DNA of 16,459 bases from an uncultured Clostridia bacterium (GTDB taxonomy: Bacteria > Bacillota > Clostridia > Christensenellales > Pumilibacteraceae): assembly GCA_947589145.1 (NCBI GenBank), contig CANQCB010000022.1:1-16459 (forward strand), read 5' to 3'. Numbering within the stretch: position 1 is the stretch's first letter; the number at the start of each line of letters is the position of its first letter. Below the pieces are notes generated by a model. That model was not told the origin of the DNA, did no database searches, and saw only the letters and a list, made by a program, of their open reading frames with translations. Positions 7,849 through 14,381 of this stretch are shown here, in pieces. The position numbers and the translations under genes were made by a program.

Positions 7849-9513
7849 TCAGCTCAAAAATCTGCTTTCGAGGAAGTCGGCAAGCGCGGAAATCGTGGAC
7901 TCTTCGAAAGGCGAGCCGACTTCTACGCGAGCAAGCAGATCTTCGAGAGCGAGTCCGCCCGCGGCTCCGTGACCGTATTGTTGAATGAAGTTATACTTTT
8001 CGATCGTCTCTTCTCTGCCGACGCTCGGCGTATTTTCGTCCATATACAGCACGAGCGCGGGCAACGCGGAAACGGCGTAACTGATATAGTAGAAGGGAGA
8101 GGCGAAGGTGTGTCTGACGATCGCCCACCAATACTTGAACGTGTCGGGATTTTCCGAAGTCTCCGCTATGATATCCGCGCCGTATTCGGTAAGCAGGTTC
8201 TGAAAAAGCGACGTCATCGCTCCGGGCGCGGAGTAATTTTCGGGGTTTGCGTAAATAATGCGTTGAAATTCGTCCAACAGGCAGCCCATAACGACGGCGG
8301 AAGTCAGGAAGTTGTAAATTTTCGCTCTTTCCATATATTCTCCGGCGGTCTCTCCGTAAATCTCGGTAAGGTAGGGAAGGAACAGCATTTCGTTGCCCTG
8401 CGACTGGATCTCGGCGACGTCCAATTCGTAGCCGCCGTAAGAGCCGTTTGTTTTGAAAGAAGTGAAGTGCCCGAATTCGTGGACGTACGTCATAAGATCC
8501 CCGTATCCGCCCGTGCAATATTGATAGATATAAGGCGCGCCGCTGCCGTCAAGATAGGTCGTGAACGCGCCCGTAAGCCCGCGCGGATTCCGAACGGAGT
8601 TTGCGGAGTAGTGAAGATCGCAGTCGATCATGAAACGATAGGCGGCGGACATATACGACCCGATTTCTTCGGCATAATCGCGGACATATTTTTCACAGCG
8701 CGTAATTTCGTCGCCGGATTTGGCGTCGGGCGACAAAATTTCATCCGACTTTTCGCGCTGTTCGAGATAAGCCGTTCCGAGGTCGTGGAGCAGGGGCGAA
8801 ATGTATTCTTTGACATACTCGCACATTTCCACCGCCTTGTCGAATTCGTAAGTGCGGCCGAATCCCTCGTAAGCATATTCGACGTAAGAATCGCTCCCGG
8901 AGATATCCGCGATCAGATTATTTTGCTCGACGATTTGCAAGAGAATTTCCTGCGCAGCATTGGCGTCGGCCTCGTTTTTCCCGGGATCGAGTTGGTCATA
9001 TTCCATTTCGAGTTCGGTGAGGTTCTCTTCGATCTCGATATAACGGCTGTCGCTCATGAGGTTGTATCGAGTGACGATATTTTGTATTTCGTCATTCGAC
9101 CATCCATAGAACAAAGAAGCGCCGTAGCGCGAGTTGAGCGCGTCGTAAAGCACGGCGATATAAAGAGAATACGCCCTGCTGTAATAACTTCTGTAATTTC
9201 GATAATATTCCTTGAACTTGCTCTCGGTGTCCTTGTTGTATTCGATATTAACGAGACGGTATCCGTCAAGTATCTCCGAGAGTTCGGAGACAAGATTGTT
9301 GATCGCGGGGACGATCAACCTCGGGTTGTTTCCCGAAATCGCGTTTTCCGCCCGAGTATACGCCGTAATATAGTCGTTAAAGTCATACGGTCGGAAATTT
9401 GCGACCCGCCCCGCATAATTGACGGTATCGCACGCCGTGGCGAACACGCATATAAGCGCAAGCGCCGCCGCCATCGCCGCGGCAATTATGCTTCTGAAAA
9501 TATTTCTTTTCAC
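7849..9513 (-). CDS. M3-family (oligoendopeptidase F-like) zinc metallopeptidase lipoprotein
   Basis: 554-residue peptidase of the M3 (thimet/PepF) family, expected to cut oligopeptides at the outer face of the membrane. Residues 1-28 form a lipoprotein signal (MKRNIF, hydrophobic core, FATAC lipobox, Cys28). The long helical middle is typical of M3. The zinc site is HEFGH at 345-349 (His345, Glu346, His349) with third ligand Glu368 in AEIQSQGNE, matching the AEVASTCNE-type motif of PepF; the loop between them is about five residues shorter than in PepF. The C-terminal YYISYAVSALPAL segment is also M3-like. The start is GTG at 9513; AGGAG (9532-9528) lies 14 bases away, further than usual. 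The gene is monocistronic and convergent with the GH3 operon. Most PepF proteins are cytoplasmic, so the lipobox implies scavenging of extracellular peptides. Confidence 0.9.
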   Translation of the reverse strand: MKRNIFRSIIAAAMAAALALICVFATACDTVNYAGRVANFRPYDFNDYITAYTRAENAISGNNPRLIVPAINNLVSELSEILDGYRLVNIEYNKDTESKFKEYYRNYRSYYSRAYSLYIAVLYDALNSRYGASLFYGWSNDEIQNIVTRYNLMSDSRYIEIEENLTELEMEYDQLDPGKNEADANAAQEILLQIVEQNNLIADISGSDSYVEYAYEGFGRTYEFDKAVEMCEYVKEYISPLLHDLGTAYLEQREKSDEILSPDAKSGDEITRCEKYVRDYAEEIGSYMSAAYRFMIDCDLHYSANSVRNPRGLTGAFTTYLDGSGAPYIYQYCTGGYGDLMTYVHEFGHFTSFKTNGSYGGYELDVAEIQSQGNEMLFLPYLTEIYGETAGEYMERAKIYNFLTSAVVMGCLLDEFQRIIYANPENYSAPGAMTSLFQNLLTEYGADIIAETSENPDTFKYWWAIVRHTFASPFYYISYAVSALPALVLYMDENTPSVGREETIEKYNFIQQYGHGAAGGLALEDLLARVEVGSPFEESTISALADFLESRFLS

Positions 9514-9527
9514 GATTATAATTATTT

Positions 9528-9532
9528 CTCCT
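9528..9532 (-). promoter_or_regulatory. Ribosome binding site of the M3 lipoprotein peptidase
   Basis: AGGAG on the minus strand, 14 bases before the GTG at 9513. In-frame ATA and ATT codons lie nearer, at 8 and 5 bases. GTG is preferred because it is a normal start codon and gives a classical signal peptide, but the spacing is loose. Confidence 0.55.
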
Positions 9533-9584
9533 TTTGCCGTATTTTATTATGTTGGCAATATAATGCTTCACGCCGATTTATGAT

Positions 9585-9613
9585 ATTATACTACTCGGCA
9601 TAAAAAAAGTAAA
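9585..9613 (-). promoter_or_regulatory. Sigma-A-type promoter of the M3 peptidase gene
   Basis: On the minus strand, TTTACT (9613-9608) and a perfect TATAAT (9590-9585) are separated by 17 bases. The implied leader is about 65 bases. A short inverted repeat, GCCGA (9572-9576) with TCGGC (9595-9599), brackets the -10 box and could be an operator half-site pair. Confidence 0.55.
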
Positions 9614-9703
9614 GTCGCTTTTTCGCCGTAAAAAAGGAAAATATCGACCGAAAACGCGCGGACAGTCCGAACAAAAGCCGCCAAGCGGAAGTTATGAGAT
9701 TAC

Positions 9704-9732
9704 TTGACATCGCCTATTAAATATATTAAAAT
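9704..9732 (+). promoter_or_regulatory. Strong sigma-A-type promoter of the metal transporter gene
   Basis: A perfect TTGACA (9704-9709), a 17-base spacer and TAAAAT (9727-9732). The predicted transcript start near 9739 leaves only about 12 bases before the ATG at 9751, with no Shine-Dalgarno sequence. The mRNA would be nearly leaderless. Confidence 0.65.
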
Positions 9733-9750
9733 AAAAAATACGCATAAATA

Positions 9751-10722
9751 ATGTTAAATGTTTTTCTCGACTCCTTAATAGAAACCGCGCTGCTCATTCC
9801 TTGGCTGCTCGGGGTGCATTTGCTTATCGGGCTGTTCGAAGTAAAGAAACTGAACAAACTGAAATCGGGCAAATTGCTGAAAGGAGGACTCGCTCCGATC
9901 ATCGGCACGGGAGTGGGACTTTTGCCGCAATGCGGATTTTCCGTCGTGGCAAGCGAGTTGTACGCGGGAAAATACATTTACGTCGGCACGCTGTTCGCCG
10001 TTTTTATTGCGACGAGCGACGAAGCTATTCCCATAATGTTCGGCGCGGGGTTCACCGATCCCGCCGTGTGGCTCAAACTTCTCGAACTCATCGGAATAAA
10101 GGTCCTTATGGCGCTTGCCGCAGGGTATTTACTCAATCTGCTTTTCGGTAAGCGCAAATTGAACGACGACAAACAAGAACTGGCGCACGTTTCCGAGCAC
10201 GGCTGTTGCGGACATACTCTCGACGGCGAAACCGCCGACGGGCAAGAAAACGGCCACGCCCACGACCGCGACGAGCATGAGCACGGCCACGAGCACAGCG
10301 GGAGAGGCAAGGCGAAGAGGATATTCGACGTATATTTCAAACATCCGCTCATTCACACCGCGATCATAACGCTGTTCGCTTTTGTGATAACGTTTGCGCT
10401 CGGAACGCTGATACATTTTGTCGGAGAAGAGAACTTCAACAACTTCATGTCTCAAAACATTTGGTTGCAACCGCTTGCGACGATGCTCATCGGGATCATT
10501 CCCAACTGCGCGGCAAGCGTAATGATAACCGAATTGTTCGTGGGCGGTTCGTTGAGTTTGGGCGCGGCGATCGCGGGGCTTGCGGTAAACGCGGGCTTGG
10601 GAATAGCGGTTCTGTTCAAGGAAAACAAAAATCTCGGAAACAATTTTGCGATACTCGGCGGCTTGATAGCGTTTTCGGAGGCGGTCGGCTACATCATAAC
10701 GCTTATCGAAACGTTGATATAA
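9751..10722 (+). CDS. ArsP_2-type polytopic metal transporter (putative manganese/heavy-metal exporter)
   Basis: 323-residue membrane protein resembling the ArsP_2 family, often annotated as a putative manganese or heavy-metal transporter. It has two related halves, each with a proline-cysteine signature: GLLPQCGFS (Pro59, Cys61) and GIIPNCAAS (Pro251, Cys253), each followed by a hydrophobic stretch (TELFVGGSLSLG in the second). About ten hydrophobic segments are apparent. The halves are joined by a soluble loop (about 146-187) with nine His and a Cys-Cys pair (HGCCGH, then HEHGHEH), which should bind transition metals. An in-frame TAA two codons upstream fixes the ATG as the first possible start, though no Shine-Dalgarno precedes it. 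It is divergent from the M3 gene and upstream of a two-component system. The transported ion and direction are inferred. Confidence 0.78.
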   Translation: MLNVFLDSLIETALLIPWLLGVHLLIGLFEVKKLNKLKSGKLLKGGLAPIIGTGVGLLPQCGFSVVASELYAGKYIYVGTLFAVFIATSDEAIPIMFGAGFTDPAVWLKLLELIGIKVLMALAAGYLLNLLFGKRKLNDDKQELAHVSEHGCCGHTLDGETADGQENGHAHDRDEHEHGHEHSGRGKAKRIFDVYFKHPLIHTAIITLFAFVITFALGTLIHFVGEENFNNFMSQNIWLQPLATMLIGIIPNCAASVMITELFVGGSLSLGAAIAGLAVNAGLGIAVLFKENKNLGNNFAILGGLIAFSEAVGYIITLIETLI

Positions 10723-10754
10723 AAGCGAACCGCGCGAAAAAATGCGAAAAATAA

Positions 10755-10769
10755 TGAAAACGATTCTCA
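10755..10769. promoter_or_regulatory. Candidate Fur-family operator
   Basis: TGAAAAC-G-ATTCTCA matches the 7-1-7 Fur consensus TGATAAT-N-ATTATCA at 11 of 14 positions and is itself an imperfect palindrome. It lies 35 bases before the response-regulator start, in the 82-base gap after the transporter. No convincing -35/-10 pair is visible around it. The site suggests metal-dependent control but is a motif match only. Confidence 0.35.
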
Positions 10770-10804
10770 TATTTTGATTTTGAAGATCAAAAAAGGAGGG
10801 TGAA

Positions 10805-11464
10805 ATGTCTAAAATTTTGATTGTAGATGACGAACAAGGCATTCGCGACGTGTTGCGCGAATACCTCGAACTCGACGACTACGAAGTCGGCGAAGCGGTC
10901 GACGGCATGGACGCGATCAAAAAGGCAAAAGAGAAAGACTACGACCTTATAATAATGGACGTAATGATGCCCAAACTCGACGGGTACAGCGCCGTTAAAG
11001 AGATCAAGAAGGACAAAGACGTACCGGTCATAATGCTTTCCGCGCGAAGCGAAGAATACGACAAACTTTTCGGGTTCGAGATCGGCATAGACGATTATGT
11101 GACGAAGCCGTTTTCACCCAAAGAGGTTGTGGCGCGCATAGGCGCGGTGCTCAGGCGCGGCAAGTCCGCACCGAAAAAGATAGTATCGGACGGTCTGGAA
11201 ATAGATATAATGGGCAGGAGCGTTTTCGTGGACGGCAAAAAAGTGTTCCTCACTCCTCGCGAGTACGACCTGCTGTTCTATCTCGTAAAGAACGAGGGCA
11301 TTGCCATTCCGCGCGAGCAGCTACTTGCCGACGTTTGGGGCTACGACTTCTACGGCGAGGACCGAACGGTGGACACGCATATCAAAATGCTGCGTTCCAA
11401 TCTCGGACCGTATCGTGACAAGATACTGACTTTGCGCGGCGTAGGTTATAAGTTGGTTTTATAG
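10805..11464 (+). CDS. OmpR/PhoB-family response regulator
   Basis: 219-residue transcription factor of a two-component system. The receiver domain (1-118) has the acidic pair Asp8-Asp9, phosphoacceptor Asp52 (IIMDVMMP), switch Ser79 and Lys101 (TKPF). The C-terminal winged helix (about 127-219) has the typical LTPREYDLLFYLV, DVWGYDF, RTVDTHIKMLRSNLG and LRGVGYKL elements. A very strong AGGAGGGTG site precedes the ATG. The cognate kinase gene begins 25 bases after the stop, so the two are cotranscribed. The upstream transporter is the obvious candidate target, but no regulator binding repeats were identified. Confidence 0.95.
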   Translation: MSKILIVDDEQGIRDVLREYLELDDYEVGEAVDGMDAIKKAKEKDYDLIIMDVMMPKLDGYSAVKEIKKDKDVPVIMLSARSEEYDKLFGFEIGIDDYVTKPFSPKEVVARIGAVLRRGKSAPKKIVSDGLEIDIMGRSVFVDGKKVFLTPREYDLLFYLVKNEGIAIPREQLLADVWGYDFYGEDRTVDTHIKMLRSNLGPYRDKILTLRGVGYKLVL

Positions 11465-11489
11465 GGCAAAAATAGAAGTAGGGGGCGCA

Positions 11490-13061
11490 ATGGAAAACGA
11501 CGAAAAAAACAAGAAAACGTCGGGCAAGCACGAACTTGTATTTTCGCCCACCCCGAAAAAAGACGAGACGATCGTCGAAAGCCCGCGCATAATGGGCAAG
11601 CGTCACGGCAAATGGTACCGTTCCATACGGTTTAACCTTTGGATAATTTTCATTGTGATGACGCTGCTTATGCTGGCGATACTTTGGGTGTACGAATTTA
11701 TATTCTACTCCACCTCTTATCTGAGCAACGAACAGAAAACCCTTTTGAAAGAGGGCAACGGTTTTGCCTCCGGCTACTACGATTATTTGGCAAGCGGCGC
11801 GGCGGCGTCGGACGAGGCTTTCCAATACTTAAACCCGTTCGCGCGCGAACACGACGTGAATATAGTGGTCTTTTCGGCAGAGCCCGACGGCGACGGTTAC
11901 AACACCGAAGTGATCCTGACGTCGATGGTGACCGGAACGAAAGCGGAAGCGCCCGAGGGGGAAGTCCTCAAATTTTATATGGACATGCTCGGCTCGTCGG
12001 CAGGCAAGGGTTTTGTGTCCAACACGTTGGATTATGAACAGATAGAAGAAGATTTGGTGGTATACGGCATGCGGTTGGTGGCGAACTACGACGACTATTA
12101 CATTTACATGTCGTCCAAGCCCCCGCTGTTTACATCGGCGCAAAACACCATCGGCGGACAGTTGGTTGTCATAAGCGGCGCGTTTATACTCATTGCGATA
12201 GTGGTCGCATATCTGGCGTCAGGCGTAGCGGCGCGGCCGGTGCGCAGACTGACCCAAAAAGTCGTGGAAAAGTCGGTGGACGGCGGGCGCGTTCCCCTCG
12301 ATACCGACACGCGTCTGGCAGAGATAAACGAACTGTCGGCGGCGTTCAACAAGGCGTTCGAGGACGTGGAAGCCAACAACCGTTTCCGCCGCGATCTTTT
12401 GGCGAACGTCTCCCACGACATGAAAACTCCGCTTACCATGATACGCGCATACGGCGAGATGATTCGCGACATATCCTGCGGAAACAAGGAAAAAAGTGCC
12501 AAACAAGCGCAGATAATTATCGACGAAACCGAAAGGCTTACCGCGCTTATAAACGAGGTTATCGAACTCTCCAAGTTGGAAAGCGGCGTGATCGCGCTTA
12601 ATTACGGGGTTTTCGATATTTCCGAGCGTTTGCACGAAACGGTGAGGCGCTTCCGTATTATGGAAGAGACGAAGGGCTATACGCTCGAAACCGAAATCGA
12701 GGATGGGTTGCTTGTACGCGCGGACGGCGAGCGTATCGACCGCGTTATCTACAACCTGATCGGCAACGCCATGAACTATACCGGCGAGGATAAAACGGTC
12801 AAAGTCCGTTGCTTCGCAAAAGGCGACGTCGTTCGCGTGGAAATATCCGACAGCGGCAAAGGCATGACCGAAGAAGAACTTGCCGCCGTTTGGGATAAAT
12901 ATTACCGCCTTGCGCAGGACAGGCGCAACGTGATCGGCAGCGGCCTCGGCCTCTCCATCGTCAAATCCATTCTCGACCTGCACAAAGTGACTTACGGCGT
13001 GGAAAGCGAGAAGGGGGCGGGGAGTTGCTTCTGGTTCACTTTACCGGTGGACGGCGTATAG
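11490..13061 (+). CDS. HAMP-containing sensor histidine kinase
   Basis: 523-residue membrane kinase partner of the preceding regulator. A charged cytoplasmic N-terminus of about 48 residues precedes TM1 (about 49-72). An extracellular sensor of about 150 residues follows, then TM2 (about 225-245) and HAMP (RPVRRLTQKV, then LAEINELSAAFNKAF). HisKA carries the phosphoacceptor His309 in NVSHDMKTPL. The ATPase domain shows N box Asn426 (NLIGNAMNYT), G1 DSGKGM (454-459), and G2 GSGLGLSIV (483-491). The extracellular part has no His or Cys cluster that would name a metal ligand, so the signal is unknown. GGGGG at 11480-11484 serves as the ribosome site. Confidence 0.94.
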   Translation: MENDEKNKKTSGKHELVFSPTPKKDETIVESPRIMGKRHGKWYRSIRFNLWIIFIVMTLLMLAILWVYEFIFYSTSYLSNEQKTLLKEGNGFASGYYDYLASGAAASDEAFQYLNPFAREHDVNIVVFSAEPDGDGYNTEVILTSMVTGTKAEAPEGEVLKFYMDMLGSSAGKGFVSNTLDYEQIEEDLVVYGMRLVANYDDYYIYMSSKPPLFTSAQNTIGGQLVVISGAFILIAIVVAYLASGVAARPVRRLTQKVVEKSVDGGRVPLDTDTRLAEINELSAAFNKAFEDVEANNRFRRDLLANVSHDMKTPLTMIRAYGEMIRDISCGNKEKSAKQAQIIIDETERLTALINEVIELSKLESGVIALNYGVFDISERLHETVRRFRIMEETKGYTLETEIEDGLLVRADGERIDRVIYNLIGNAMNYTGEDKTVKVRCFAKGDVVRVEISDSGKGMTEEELAAVWDKYYRLAQDRRNVIGSGLGLSIVKSILDLHKVTYGVESEKGAGSCFWFTLPVDGV

Positions 13062-13080
13062 CGGCGCTGATACGGCGCCG
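13062..13080 (+). other. Stem-loop directly after the kinase stop codon
   Basis: CGGCGC (13062-13067) pairs with GCGCCG (13075-13080) around a 7-base loop TGATACG. The sequence CGCTGATACG here (13065-13074) recurs exactly 36 bases later at 13101-13110 inside the next structured element. There is no T-tract, so it is not a standard terminator. Confidence 0.5.
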
Positions 13081-13083
13081 ATA

Positions 13084-13210
13084 GGGAAGGCACATAGCAC
13101 CGCTGATACGCGCGAACCGAGAACATTATTGTTCGGTCACTTACGTTATAAGTAAGCTCCCTCACATAATAACCTCTCTCGCACGTCTGAGCGGCACTCT
13201 GTGCCTTCCT
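13084..13210. other. Long multi-helix inverted-repeat element (possible structured RNA)
   Basis: Three helices nest in register. P1: 13084-13094 with 13200-13210, 11 pairs, core GGAAGGCACA/TGTGCCTTCC. P2: 13100-13104 with 13190-13194 (CCGCT/AGCGG). P3: 13108-13115 with 13179-13186, 7 of 8 pairs. Internal loops of 5x5 and 3x3 bases separate them. Inside lie two hairpins: 13116-13137 (ACC, bulge GA, GAACA, loop TTAT, TGTTCGGT) and 13140-13156 (CTTAC/GTAAG). No T-tract follows, and no convincing gene is encoded in 13062-13345. It could be a structured leader of tmk, a small RNA, or a miniature inverted-repeat element. No flanking target duplication is apparent. I do not recognise it as a known riboswitch class. 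Confidence 0.6.
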
Positions 13211-13335
13211 GTTGCTTGGTTCGGTAAGGGACTTTTACAAGAAGATTTATCTTATTGAAAAAGCACAAAGTTGGAGTAAAAAACAAAGCAGCAGATGTGC
13301 GTCTCACCGAAGCGCGCAAAGCGCGCAAGGAAAAT

Positions 13336-13339
13336 AGGA
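13336..13339 (+). promoter_or_regulatory. Ribosome binding site that sets the tmk start
   Basis: AGGA, six bases before the ATG at 13346, gives a protein beginning MKGKFIAFEGIDG, the normal thymidylate kinase N-terminus. The in-frame ATG at 13295 would add 17 residues encoded across a GCGCGC-AAA-GCGCGC hairpin (13312-13326) and has no counterpart in the family. Confidence 0.7.
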
Positions 13340-13345
13340 CTTGTT

Positions 13346-13966
13346 ATGAAAGGAAAATTTATAGCATTTGAAGGAATAGACGGAAGCGGAAAGAGCACGC
13401 AGATAAAGGCGTTAAAGCATTATCTCGAAAGCCGCGGGGAGAAGGTATATGTTACGCGCGAGCCGACGGACAGTCCGATAGGCGCGCTGGTGCATTCGTG
13501 CATGACGGGGCGCGTGGAAACGGACGACGAGACGATCGCGCTTTTGTGTGCGGCGGACAGAGTCGACCATTTATACAACGCGGCCAACGGCATAATCGAG
13601 AGGCTCGAAGAGGGATACACGGTCATTACGGACAGATACCTTTTTTCGTCGTACGCTTATCAGGGCGCGCAACTCGACATGGAATGGATAATCGAGATAA
13701 ACAAGCGCGCGTCGGAAGCGTTAAAGCCCGATTTAACGATATATATCGATATTGACCCGACGATTTCATTCGGACGAATCGAGGGGCGTCGAAACCGCGA
13801 GAGATACGAGGAATTGCAAACGCTGAAACGGGTCAGGAACAAGTATTTCGAGGCTTTCGAGAAGCTCGGCAACGAGCATAAAATAGCCATAATAAAGAGC
13901 GAGGAACGCCCCGAGGACACCGCGACGCGAATTCGCGAAGAGGCGGACAAACTCTTCACCGACTAA
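13346..13966 (+). CDS. tmk: Thymidylate kinase
   Basis: 206-residue dTMP kinase, which phosphorylates dTMP to dTDP in the cytoplasm for dTTP synthesis. The P-loop GIDGSGKST begins at residue 10. The substrate-binding REPTDSPIG, the DRYLFSSYAYQG segment and a lid with Arg residues (EGRRNRERYEEL) all follow in order. Length and motif spacing are those of a normal Tmk. It is preceded by the structured element and closed by an intrinsic terminator, so it may form its own transcription unit; no convincing promoter was found in 13211-13345. It is a housekeeping gene at the edge of the accessory region that follows. Confidence 0.93.
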   Translation: MKGKFIAFEGIDGSGKSTQIKALKHYLESRGEKVYVTREPTDSPIGALVHSCMTGRVETDDETIALLCAADRVDHLYNAANGIIERLEEGYTVITDRYLFSSYAYQGAQLDMEWIIEINKRASEALKPDLTIYIDIDPTISFGRIEGRRNRERYEELQTLKRVRNKYFEAFEKLGNEHKIAIIKSEERPEDTATRIREEADKLFTD

Positions 13967-14000
13967 GCGTAAAATTCCCGCCCCGACATTTTGAAAACCC

Positions 14001-14037
14001 AACGTCGTTATCCGCACAATAACGGCGTTTTTCTTTT
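14001..14037 (+). terminator. Rho-independent terminator after tmk
   Basis: An 11-bp stem (14001-14011 with 14019-14029, one T-G pair), a 7-base loop CCGCACA and a T-rich run TTTTTCTTTT (14028-14037). It begins 34 bases after the tmk stop. Confidence 0.85.
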
Positions 14038-14082
14038 GAAAATTCATTTCCGCCACCCAATCGAATTTTTCGGATTTTTAAT

Positions 14083-14096
14083 AAGCGACGTCGCTT
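14083..14096. promoter_or_regulatory. Perfect 14-bp palindrome, possible operator
   Basis: AAGCGACGTCGCTT is identical to its reverse complement. The core GCGACGT recurs once at 14128-14134. The rest of 14038-14173 shows no gene, promoter or repeat I can support. A dimeric DNA-binding protein is a reasonable reader, but none is identified. Confidence 0.3.
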
Positions 14097-14204
14097 TTCA
14101 GCCCGCTTTGCGGCACTTCGAGACATGGCGACGTTCTTTTAATTTCCTCGGGATTTTTGCAGAGATTTTGCAGATGGAAACAAAAATAGGGGGGGGTAAA
14201 ATTT

Positions 14205-14303
14205 GCAATGCCGATTTCCGTAATGTCGATTACCGCAATGCCAATTACAGTAAGATAAATTATCATAATGCCGATTACAGTAAGCCCAATTACCGATAAC
14301 GGC
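14205..14303. repeat. Six tandem 15-bp repeats with internal dyad symmetry
   Basis: Units start at 14205, 14220, 14235, 14250, 14265 and 14280, with a partial seventh at 14295. The consensus is about GTAATGCCGATTACC, in which GTAAT and ATTAC are inverted around a 4-base centre, so most units are small palindromes. There is no spacer, so this is not CRISPR. Because 15 is a multiple of three, several frames are open. In one (ATG 14174 to stop 14299) the units encode an A(D/N)(F/Y)xx pentapeptide pattern: NADFR, NVDYR, NANYS, KINYH, NADYS, KPNYR. That frame lacks a ribosome site. The array ends about 80 bases before the fic start. Confidence 0.8.
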
Positions 14304-14347
14304 AAAAAACATAAAAATTGATAGCAATAGCCCTTGCTTTTTTGCCG
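14300..14347. repeat. 10-bp inverted repeat before fic
   Basis: CGGCAAAAAA (14300-14309) is the exact inverse complement of TTTTTTGCCG (14338-14347). A small inner stem GCAA/TTGC (14323-14326 with 14334-14337) abuts the right arm and is followed by T6, so a weak terminator is also possible. The right arm overlaps the -35 box and spacer of the candidate fic promoter. Confidence 0.55.
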
Positions 14348-14362
14348 ATTTTGTGTTATGCT
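14334..14362 (+). promoter_or_regulatory. Candidate fic promoter
   Basis: TTGCTT (14334-14339), a 17-base spacer and TATGCT (14357-14362). Transcription would start near 14369, at the GAGGTGG ribosome site (14369-14375) of fic. The leader would be very short. Matches are moderate (3/6 and 4/6). Confidence 0.4.
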
Positions 14363-14381
14363 CATCGCGAGGTGGTTTTGA

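Noticed and set aside
7743..7988. 81-codon + strand frame between the second GH3 and the M3 gene
   Set aside because: It overlaps the stem-loop and the end of the peptidase gene, has no ribosome site, and its translation is low-complexity basic.
7969..9603. 544-codon open frame on the + strand opposite the M3 peptidase
   Set aside because: It is antisense to a gene with intact signal peptide and zinc motif; the translation has no recognisable domain and no ribosome site.
9717..9731. PerR-box-like TTAAATATATTAAAA before the transporter
   Set aside because: It matches 10/14, but the stretch is only A and T and overlaps the -10 box, so the match is expected by chance.
13295..13345. N-terminal extension of thymidylate kinase
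   Set aside because: The added residues are basic, unlike any Tmk N-terminus, and a proper ribosome site precedes the ATG at 13346.
13211..13345. tmk promoter and a hairpin at 13238-13257
   Set aside because: Possible boxes (TTGAAA at 13255, TAAAAA at 13277) and an imperfect 7-pair stem are too weak to call.
14205..14303. CRISPR array
   Set aside because: Units are contiguous 15-mers without spacers, and no cas genes are near.
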